This document shows positions 55,478-64,000 of a DNA stretch of 64,000 nt, piece by piece. How positions within the stretch are numbered: the first letter of the stretch is position 1; every line of letters starts with the position of its first letter. Both the position numbers and the translations under genes were made by a program. The notes under the pieces are model-generated. The model worked only from the letters and a program-made list of their open reading frames with translations. It ran no database searches and was not told the DNA's origin. The DNA is from Lantana camara (Eukaryota > Streptophyta > Magnoliopsida > Lamiales > Verbenaceae), in the NCBI GenBank assembly GCA_037501455.1, contig CM074858.1:97498001-97562000 (forward strand). The letters are read 5' to 3'.

Positions 55478-56903
55478 ATAAATTGGTGTCGTGATGTATT
55501 TTCGTGTTTTTAGTTCTGTTGGGCCATTCCCCTAATTATTGGAGCATTTGGATCGAAAAGAGAGGACTTTATGGATTGAGCTGTGCGCGTGGCTGGAATT
55601 AAGGGAACAACCCAATGCAAAGTTGAATTGTTGTTGCGCAGGAGACCTTAGTTGCCAATTGGGCTGAGAGAAGTGGAGATTGGATTTAATTGGGCATGCA
55701 TGTTGATGAAGGTGTTTTTGGACTTGAGTTTGAATATTTGGTGGGCCCTTTTGGAAGTGGGCTGAGGCCTTGGGAATTAATTGGAGGCCCACGTGGAGAT
55801 TAATTTGTGTCAGCTTTAAGTGGTTATTCTTGGGCAGCAAGATTGGACTTTGGGGAGCAAATTGAATTCTAATTAGAAAAGGATTGTGGGAGAATTGAAG
55901 GCTATTTATACACGCATGGAGAGTAGATTTGGGACACTTTTCCCATACAATTATTTACACAGCTTTGGAGGGCGGCAAGGAGGCAGCGGCTTGGTGACAT
56001 CCGAGAGCCTTATTCATCTAGAGTTCTTTTTATGCTTTTCGTTTATTTTATATTTTCATATTTTAGAACTATGAGTAACTAAATTTCTTTAGTACTTGCT
56101 AGGATTTTATAATTTAGTTTTGACATCATGAGACCTAATTTGCTTTTATAATTCAATTTAATTTCAAGTATTTATTAATTCTTCAAGTGTCGTGTTATTG
56201 TGATTTATTTGCTTAAGTGATTACGGCCGGATCATCTAAGTAGGTTTATTGCATATCGCCAATCTTGATTGCATGAAGTTTATGTAGTTCTTGATAGATA
56301 ATTAGTGGTACATTAACGAGAAGGATTGGTTGCAGTTCTCAACTCGTTAAGAGAGTTAATAATCGGATTTAAATCTTGCACGTGTCGTGACTAGGTTAAT
56401 TCGGATTAGTGTTTTCTTTATTCTTAATGCTGTCGATTCATTAAATCCCGTCGAATATCTCTAGGGGTTGTGAATTGATTAGGGAATAATTGTCGAGTGT
56501 CTCTAGATTATTCTACTATTTAAGAGAAAACGAGGCGGAGTCTAGTGTCTCTATCTGTTATAGCTAATCTACTTGAATAAATTGAATTTATCTTTGCGTC
56601 TATGATTGATGTCTTAACTGAATTATAATTCCTAGCCAGGTATTGATTTCCCATTGATTTATCAAAACCAACTCCCAACGTGATTTATTGTTTTCTTCTA
56701 GTTTATTAATTTTAATTGCTTTACTAGTTTAGTTTAATTTTAGTTAAATCCAAAACCCCCCTACTTTTACTTGTTTATTCTTGTGAGTTTTCCTGTGAAA
56801 TTAATTGAATTAATTTCTCCCAATCTCTGTGGTTCGACCCGTTTGCACTATACTCTGTTTTAGTCGTAGACCGGATTTATAATTTGACAGATTCGACACC
56901 TGT
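55478..56903 (+). repeat. gypsy right LTR, main piece
   Basis: Resumes with ATAAATTGGTGTCGTGATG and follows 38611-40027 to GACACCTGT. The final CA is missing: sequence changes at TGTAAGGG (56901), so the LTR end is truncated or mutated. TATA-like CTATTTATA at 55902. Confidence 0.9.
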
Positions 56904-57420
56904 AAGGGAACGAAATGAGAGAGAGAGGGATCGTAGGGTATTGAGTTGGGGTCCTGTGGGTCCAGGTTTGAGGGTAATTGGTCAAGAATTGAAGGACTTA
57001 TGTGCAAAATACTCCAGGGTGGTCATATATGGCACGAGATGAGTTTTCGGTCAAATTTCGGAGTATCAAATGGGTTTAGAAAAATATAAGGCTTAATCCA
57101 TTAGACTCAAATTGTCGAAATGAGTCCAACGGAAGTGACGGAATTTGAATCCGAATTCCTGAGCTCTAGTTACACAACCCGAAACCCAAGGTGCGCTAAA
57201 AACGTTTTAGCCTCCTTTAGGTCCCAAACGAAACAAACACTCCAAGAACTCGACAAATAAACTCGAAAACATAAAACGAGCATATTCACATGTTCATAAC
57301 ACGTATATATCATGCATAACAAATCGGCACAAAAATCAAAATTCAAATACAAGCATAAACGAAGCAAACACCAACGATAAAGGACAAAACGTTCAAACAT
57401 AAGAATTCATGTGTACTATA
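56904..57420. other. unassigned, possibly old LTR sequence
   Basis: Blocks such as CCTGTGGGTCCAGGTTTGAG, TGAGTCCAACGGAAGTGACG and GAATTCCTGAGCTCTAGTTA recall chromovirus gypsy LTRs, but no partner or ends are visible. No coding frame of note. Confidence 0.3.
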
Positions 57421-58309
57421 GTTTTTATGCTTCCAGTGTACTTGTATTTGTTTATTCAGAGCCACATAAAAAATTATAAATTACTAAATTACTAAATTAC
57501 CCCTAGAATTTTATAAATTATTTTGGATATTATGTTATTATATTTTAAATAATAAATTAATATAGAAAATAGTTTCAAAATTATTTTAATTTTATATAAT
57601 ATTATTTATAATTAGTGATATATATTAAATTATACTATTATATATATACATTAAGTTGTACTATTTATATTTTATTTATAAGTAATAAAATATTAAATAG
57701 TATCTTCAATTCTAAATATTTTAAAGGAGAAAGAATGGCACTTAAAAACCGATAATGGAAAAAGAGAAAAAGAAAAAGACGAAATGAACTTCAAGATAAA
57801 TAAATTTATATAAATTAAAAAAAGAGAAAATTTTACATTATGATTATAGATTTTTAAGTGATAAGATTTTTATAATATAAAAACTAGAGTTCTGCTTATA
57901 TGTAACATGTTAAATAAGAAATATTAATATTTTAATGAGAATATTATTATCTACACAAAATTTTAATTAGTTACAAAAAGTTGTATAATTTATAAACATA
58001 ATTTAGAAGCATAAAACATGTCCTGGGTTCATTCCCCTAGCTATTTTGAAGAGTGTACGAAAAAAAGATATCTTGAAGTGCTTCTCGATTTTAAAGTAGA
58101 AATTGATTTCCAAACATTCTAAAATTGTTGATAATGAAAATAAATATTTATTTTTACCCTGTAATATCATAGCATTACCAAACCATCAAGACAAGAAAAT
58201 TTCATGGAAAGTACCGTGAATTTCAGAAACTAATCGTCATATTCTTTAATTTAATAATAAGAATAATTCTCGATATGGGGGGCCTTGACTTTTGAATTGG
58301 GTTTTCTTT
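57421..58309. other. AT-rich stretch, nothing recognised
   Basis: Very AT-rich, with no coding, repeat or RNA features that I can support. Confidence 0.5.
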
Positions 58310-58688
58310 GAATAGTACTCATAAGTTGAAAAATTTTCCGTTAACTTCCCACTTTCAAAAAAATTCTCGTTTGCTCCCCAGATGACAGACCAAATTCCGT
58401 TTAACTCCCCATTGTTGTATAAAAAATCAAGAATCGTGTACCCAAATCCCGAAATCACGTAACTAAATCCCCAAATGATGTATTTGGGGCAAATACATCA
58501 TTTGGGGATTTAGTTACGTGATTTCGGGATTTGGGTACACGATTCTTGATTTTGATACAACAATTCAAAAAAATGGGGAGTAAAGAGGAACTTTGATTTT
58601 CATCTGGGGAGTTCAGAGGAATATTTTTGAAAATTGGGAGCAAAGAGGAATTTGGATTCCCGTATGAGGATTTTTCGGGAATTCCTCG
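58310..58688. mobile_element. MITE-like repeat, copy 2, with a perfect palindrome
   Basis: Starts GAATAGTACTCATAAGTTGA and ends GGATTTTTCGGGAATTC, as in the copy at 6823-7080. The centre is a perfect inverted repeat: arms 58426-58486 and 58490-58550 (61 nt each) around GGG. Imperfect pairing extends outward to about 58411 and 58566 (ATTGTTGTAT with ATACAACAAT). No coding potential. Confidence 0.75.
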
Positions 58689-60632
58689 AATTTGAAATTT
58701 AATATTTAGTATAATAATGTCTTTTTAGTTTTAGTATTGATTATTTTTTTGGCTTATAATGAAGGCAAAAACAAAAAGAATCTCTCACTCTTTGAGTCTT
58801 TGTTTCATCTTTAAGTGTCATTTGTTTCTTTAATTTAAACAAAAATCCTAATAAATTCAAACTTCTCTACCTTTAGAGTAAAGTACAACGAGAATTATTA
58901 ATTATGCACCAACCTTTTCATACATATGTTGATTTATTATTTGTTTATTAAATTAAATGCAATTTGTTTAAAAAAAGAATAGACTTACTCGAAAGGCATA
59001 GGCACGATAAATTAAGAAGTTAAATAAGCTATTAAAAATATTGTCATATCATATTTCAAAATTTTACTTTTTTTAAATGTATTTTTCATTAATAGATAAT
59101 TAGTTCGATAGTAATTCATCCCATCATAACAATTATTGCTCCAATAATCATTTCTTTATAAATAACAGTTTTGTCAAACTCCATCCCTAATACTCTAATC
59201 ATGCAAATAAATAAGCAACTGAGCTTCTCAAAAACCCTATGTTTCATTTGCTATTCTAACATATATCCCAATTTACCAATTTATAAAATCAAATAATAAT
59301 TTTTGCAAATTAACAAGAATGCATGAATTATTGAAATAATTGTTTTGAACACAAAATAAATTATCTATTTAATTACAACTTTAATAGTTTTAGTAACTAA
59401 TTACATTATTTTGTAGTTAATTTTGTCCACTAAGACTGCATGGTCAAATTTTGTGGACCACCTAATCTCTTATGCCTGTGCATTTTGTTATCCTTATTTT
59501 CTTTGTTTTCGCGGGTGATTACTTCTCAATTTATCGGTCAAAATATATAATACATTAGTTGCAACTTGCAAGAAGAATCGGACAATTTGAGTAGAAAAAA
59601 CAATAAATATAATCAAATTGACACGTTTGCTATAATAATTCATGAGTCTAAAATAAATAATAATTTGAACATTAAACTATCTTTTCATTCATTTTGCTCG
59701 TAATAGTCGTTATAAAATATAATATCAAGTACATAATACCATCATATAAAACAATAAACATAATCCATTGATATAATTTAGTAGTTGGATTTAATTCTAT
59801 ATTCGTTGAATTAGAAATTTCATATTCAATTTCAAACATGTAATTATCATGAATGAAGAAATTTTACAATTAATTGATGCGAGCCGACTCTTTATAAATA
59901 CGACGCGTGGATTTGGTTGTAGATTCATTCTTACCTAATTTGATTTGGCTGTAGATTCATTCTTACCCTTCTGATTATTTAATTTATGCATTATTTTCCT
60001 AACCCAATTTGTTAATTTTCTAGTTTAGTTATCTTTGTTCTCCTTGCCATGTCTTTTTCGACGTTTCTAATGTATGTTTTCAGATATTGTTTATGGGGTC
60101 ATTCAGTTTGTACTATAAATATATATTTTTTTCCAACTGTGGCTTACATGTTCAATTGACACATTTGCTATAACATGCCTTATAAAAGTAAAAGTACGCA
60201 AATAATTCAAAGGATGATCATATAAAGAAATAAACTCATTTTTGTTCACAAACATATAACGGGGTAATGTGAGATAAATCCCAAAATGTGCATCATATTT
60301 TTACTTAAGTCTCCATTTTGAAAAAATATCGTATAATTTTCACAAAATGTCGTACTTAAAATATCTCTCAAAATATATTATATAATTTTTACAAAATATA
60401 GTACTAAAACGTTCTAATGTCGTATTATGTAGTATATTTTTATGGGGAGTTAAGTAAAAATATTCCAAACTGATGGAGAGTTATTTCAAACTGCCCCAAC
60501 ATATAATATTAAAATATTTCAATAAAATGACATAAAAATTAAGATAGATAAATTAATGATTGCTTCCATTATTATTTGAACACAGTATTTGGAGAAGACT
60601 TTGATTATTTGATTCATTGTGTATGGTTTTCT
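58689..60632. other. AT-rich intergenic DNA
   Basis: No gene found. Around 60260-60500 is a diffuse repeat with GGGGAGTTAAGTAAAAAT and ATTTTTACTTAAGTCTCC, inverted with respect to each other, perhaps an old relative of the MITE family. The last part (to 60632) may be LTR of the copia element at 62661-63836, which the solo LTR splits. Confidence 0.4.
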
Positions 60633-62660
60633 TGCTGGTACAAGGACCCGAAATAGTCGGGACCGTACTTTTAAAAATTTTTCCTAATATACAGGTATCA
60701 AAATATTTCTAAAATATTTAAATACAAACAGCGGAAGACTAGCCGGAACTACTCAAGTATATAAATTTTAAATCACAAAGCAGATAAATAAAGTATGCAA
60801 TTAACACTTAAGAGCACCTAATTTATCATGCTTAAACGAAAAATAAAAATACCTTTCACCGAAGATGGCTACTGCGCCACGAATTCACCTCCTGAGAACC
60901 CGATACCCGATCTCCTCGTGAAACTGACAGAGCTTCCCTGCAATAGCCCCAGAGAAACCATTGGAGTGTGGACTTCGACAGTATTTCTCTAAATACTTAG
61001 AGAAAATAAAACTTTAAACTAGAAAACCCTTTTCAGGGTTTATTCTCCCGAAATTAAGTGTTTGATATATTAAATATATAAACACCTAATTAAAATTAAT
61101 TCCAAAATAATAAGGAATTAATTAGGAGAAAAGGGATATGGTTCCAAAGCCAAGAACTCAGCCAAAACTTCTCCCAAAAGTTGTGTGAAAAAATGAAGAG
61201 CGAAGCCCCCTATTTATAGGAGAAAAACCGATTGTAAAATGGTAATTTTACATCCCACTTGCATGCACAACTTGGATGTGAATTTCGAGGTGACCACGTC
61301 GTAGCTCTCATCACCACGAGTCCAACGCCGCCAGCCGCTCGCCGGAATTTGGCCGCACACGCCCACACGCAGCCCTATAGGGCTTCTGTTACATGTGTGC
61401 CACCTCACCCTCATTCGCTGACGTGGCCTGACATGTCAGCTGCCACGTCATCCACTGCCACGCCAGCATGCCACGTCATCAATTATATTTTTTTTTAAAA
61501 TTTTTTCCAAAATAAAATTTCGGGCATTTCCAACACTTTGGAATTTCAATTTATTTTCTTAAAATAAATTCCTTGGCTATTTTCAAACACTTTGAAAATT
61601 TATTTCTCTCTTTCCTTTTAATGTTTTATCTTCGGGTTTTCAATTGGGGCTTGCAGGGGGACCTGCAAGACTAATTAATTTTAGTCTTTCCTTTTAATGT
61701 TCTATCTTCGGGTTTTCAATTGGGGCTTGCAGGGGGACCTGCAGGACTAATTAATTTTAGCTCCAAACGGATTAATATATTATCATCCCATGATAGTAAT
61801 TAATTACCGTTTAACAATATTTAATTCCACTAAATAAATATTGTTGCACTCTAAAATTAATTAAATTATTCACGAATTTCTCGATCTAGAATAATTTTGC
61901 ATTTTACTCCTCCATGTTGATATCTATGAAAAATAAATTAATACTACTATCATTTATTTTTCACTTGTAATCTGAAATCTCCTGATTCACCTTAAGTTCA
62001 AATTTCTTGTACTTGAAACATATTCAACATACAAGTTCAGTGACGCATCACACGAAGTACTTAGGCCAAAGTTTTAATTCGAACTTTGCAAATCTATTTC
62101 AGGGATATCTTTTAACTTTCCACCAAAGCCACAGATTCCTCGATCAATGTTTCTCTTCAGCACATTTCATGTAATCACCGAACGTACAAAGGTTTCGGTC
62201 ATTCGATATCGAGACCTCACTTATAAGCAAGTTACAATGATTAACACTACATGCCTAAAGTTGAAATACTACCAGGATTAAGAGTTCAATGCTCCATAAG
62301 ATTTGTCCATTTTAGATAGTAGTTTAAAATGAACTATCTTAGTGGTCCAGTTCGATGTTTCCAAATCTATTGAAAATCATCAATGTGTTATAACTGGAAA
62401 CTCCATTTCCCTATGACGAAAGACTAATCATCTTATATAACACATTATAGTTTCGATAAGAACTTATTCTTATCTTACCGACTAGAACTTTAATAACAAG
62501 TCCTTTCCTATGAAACACATTTCATATAAGAATATCATCACACGTTATTAATTATGTTAATATACTCATAACTTGCAATAATTTCAGTTTTATTAATCCA
62601 ACAAAACAAGAAGTATTTACAAAGAAATTGGATTTTCAGGGCACTAATCCCAACATTTCT
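60628..62660 (-). mobile_element. copia-type solo LTR with TSD TTTCT
   Basis: LTR 60633-62655 (2,023 bp). On the minus strand it starts TGTTGGGATTAGTGCCCTGA and its plus-strand left border is TGCTGGTACAAGG. The 5-bp duplication TTTCT is at 60628-60632 and 62656-62660. A minus-strand TATA, CTATAAATAG, lies at 61210-61219. No coding sequence and no second LTR, hence a solo LTR. It sits inside another element's LTR. Confidence 0.8.
61611..61762. repeat. 76-bp tandem duplication in the solo LTR
   Basis: TTTCCTTTTAATGT through GCAGGGGGACCTGCA to AATTAATTTTAG occurs twice with a period of 76 bp (61611 and 61687), with few differences. Each unit contains the palindrome TGCAGGGGGACCTGCA-type block. 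Confidence 0.85.
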
Positions 62661-62792
62661 ATGTTACAATATTCTCACGAGCAACAGAGATATATAGGAC
62701 CTATACACAATCCCTACAAATCTGGACTAATTACAATAGATTAGAAACCAAATCCGGTAAGTCAACCATACTAAATATATGGTATTCTAACA
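62661..62792 (-). repeat. LTR fragment of a second copia lineage
   Basis: Minus strand starts TGTTAGAATACC at 62792, directly after polypurine tract TTGAGGGGGAG (inverted, 62793-62804). It is cut at 62660 by the solo LTR insertion and probably resumes left of 60628. Confidence 0.7.
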
Positions 62793-63836
62793 CTCCCCCT
62801 CAAGCTTGCAACTGCCTTGGTAAGTTTGTCGGCCAGCTGATCTTCTGATCTGACAAACGAAATGGAAACAATGCCATCTTCCAATTTTTCTAAAATGAAG
62901 TGTCTGTCCACCTCCACATGTTTCCTTCTATCGTGTTGTACCAAGTTCTCTGAGATGCAGATTGCAACTTTGTTGTCACATCTCAGGAGGCTTGGACCCT
63001 TTGGTTGCATGCCAATTTATGTCATCAGCTTTCTAAGCCAAATAAGTTCGGTCATCCCTTTTGCTATTCCCCTGAACTCTGCTTAGGCACTAGAAAGTGC
63101 CACAACATTTTGCTTCTTGCTTCTCCAGGTTACTACATTGCTCCCAACAAGAGTGATAAATCTAGACGTGGATCTCCTGGCATTCGGGTTCCCTGCCCAA
63201 TCTGTGTTAGTATATGCCTCAATATCAAGATGTCCATGTCTCCCAAACATAAATCTCATTCCTATGGTACCCTTAAGATACCGAACAATCCGTATGACTG
63301 TTTCCATGTGTTCTTTTTGTGGCTGGTGCATGAACTGACTGACAATCCCCACTGAGTAGGCAATATCTGGTCTCGTGTATGATAGGTAAATCAGCTTTCC
63401 TACCAACTGTTGGTACTGTTCCTTATCTGCTGGTTCCCCACTTTCTTGTATCCTGAACCTGTGTTTTACTTGTATTGGAGTTTCCATGGGTTTGCAATCC
63501 AACATCCCGGTTTCGGCCAACAGATCTAGAATATACTTCTTTTGGAAGATGAATATTCCTTCCTTTGGTCGAAGAACCTCAATGCCTAAGAAGTACTTCA
63601 ATCCTTCAAGATCTTTCATTTGGAACTCCTTGAAGAGATTTTCCCTCAGGCTCTCCATCTCATCCCGATCACTGCATGTTATGATCATATCATCAACATA
63701 TATGATCAAACACGTGATCAAATCTCCTCGTTTTTTTAGGAACAAGGTGTGATCAGAGTTACTTTGTACGTGTCCATGACACTGTATAGCCAACGTGAAC
63801 CTGCCAAACCATGCCCGTGGTGACTGCTTGAGTCCA
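62793..63836 (-). pseudogene. copia RT/RNase H, different lineage
   Basis: C-terminal Pol of a copia element distinct from the main family. From 63836 leftwards: LKQSPRAWFGRF, IIYVDDMIITC (YVDD intact), FQMKDLEGLKYFLGIEV, QLVGKLIYLSYTRPDIAY, RNase H with NTDWAGNPNARRSTS, and LLRCDNKVAICI, then KHVEVDRHFILEKLED. Two in-frame stops (near 63083 and 63012) separate two open pieces. The 5' part is cut off at 63836/63837 by an inserted LTR. Order and motifs suit the Tork/TNT-like side of Ty1/copia. Confidence 0.92.
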
Positions 63837-64000
63837 TGTTGGGAAAATAAAACAGAAACGCAGTGGAAATTAAAATTTTTTTTCCCAAAAGATAGAATAG
63901 AATCTTGCAATTCCTATTCCCAAATTCGTAGAGATCAACAAACTCACTTAGATAGTAGCTTTCTTGACAAGTTCTAGCCGCCCAAGAATGCTCTTCACGC
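63837..64000 (-). repeat. copia LTR entering at the window edge
   Basis: TGTTGGGAAAATAAAACAG matches the inverted LTR ends at 45005 and 53031, continuing through CCCAAATTCGTAGAGATC and CGCCCAAGAATGCTCTTC. It is inserted in the RT domain of the neighbouring element; its remainder lies beyond 64000. The left flank, GTCCA (63832-63836), would be its TSD. Confidence 0.85.

Larger units (their letters stand above)
45000..55482 (-). mobile_element. complete copia element, minus strand, TSD ATAAA
   Basis: Bounded by TGTTGGAAAACAGG (45005) and CCTAATA (55477), with 5-bp duplications ATAAA at 45000-45004 and 55478-55482. 3' LTR 45005-46971; body 46972-53030; 5' LTR 53031-55477. Same family as element A and the chain. 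All coding domains are recognisable but broken by stops and frameshifts, and the RT active site is mutated. The two LTRs differ in length (1,967 and 2,447 bp) because of a deletion and a partial tandem duplication in the 5' copy. Confidence 0.95.

Noticed and set aside
61214..61498. ORFs on both strands within the solo LTR
   Set aside because: Overlapping opposite frames in LTR DNA with no domains.

Overview
This window is plant nuclear DNA, most likely from a dicot, and is built almost entirely from nested LTR retrotransposons. The evidence is: initiator-Met-tRNA-type primer sites (TGGTATCAGAGCC), Ty1/copia Gag-Pol with the plant motif order, a Ty3/gypsy element with a DLGAS/LGRPF protease and a TGGCGC-type primer site, a TRIM miniature element, MITE-like foldbacks and long (TA)n runs. 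No intact host gene was recognised.

Layout. 1-5995: 3' part of a copia element (element A, + strand; gag, protease, integrase, RT and RNase H, then its 3' LTR), abutting an antisense RNase H scrap (5996-6267). 6268-10660: AT-rich DNA with two adjacent foldback elements, a MITE-like repeat and LTR-like remnants. 10733-12188: gypsy solo LTR, minus strand, with 5-bp target duplications. 12902-13454: gypsy 3' fragment. 13455-36270: a 22.8-kb head-to-tail chain of one copia element, LTR-body-LTR-body-LTR-truncated body, with units of 7,869 and 7,889 bp that are nearly identical; its gag-pol is badly decayed. 36271-38544: gypsy 3' fragment fused to the truncated chain. 38545-56903: a gypsy element without recognisable RT or integrase; its gag holds a TRIM (40477-40943) and its right LTR is split by a complete minus-strand copia element (45005-55477, TSD ATAAA). 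56904-60632: AT-rich DNA with a MITE holding a perfect 61-bp palindrome. 60633-62655: another solo LTR (TSD TTTCT) nested in the LTR of a different copia element whose pol fragment (62793-63836) is itself cut by one more LTR at 63837.

How the parts work together. The main copia family has long LTRs (about 2-2.4 kb) with a cluster of CACGTG boxes, a TATA box followed at once by a short hairpin, a leader of about 2.2 kb, and one gag-pol. In the chain copies the protein-coding part has drifted far while the LTRs and leader still closely match the minus-strand element. That is the reverse of ordinary coding constraint and suggests a non-autonomous lineage kept for its cis-acting sequences.

The most interesting signal is in that leader: four copies of a 17-nt motif, TGTCCGCGAGTCGTGGG, about 100 nt apart. 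Each is closed by a different stem, and a fifth hairpin upstream shows a compensatory base-pair change between divergent copies. I infer a conserved multi-hairpin RNA domain, perhaps for packaging, dimerisation or translation.
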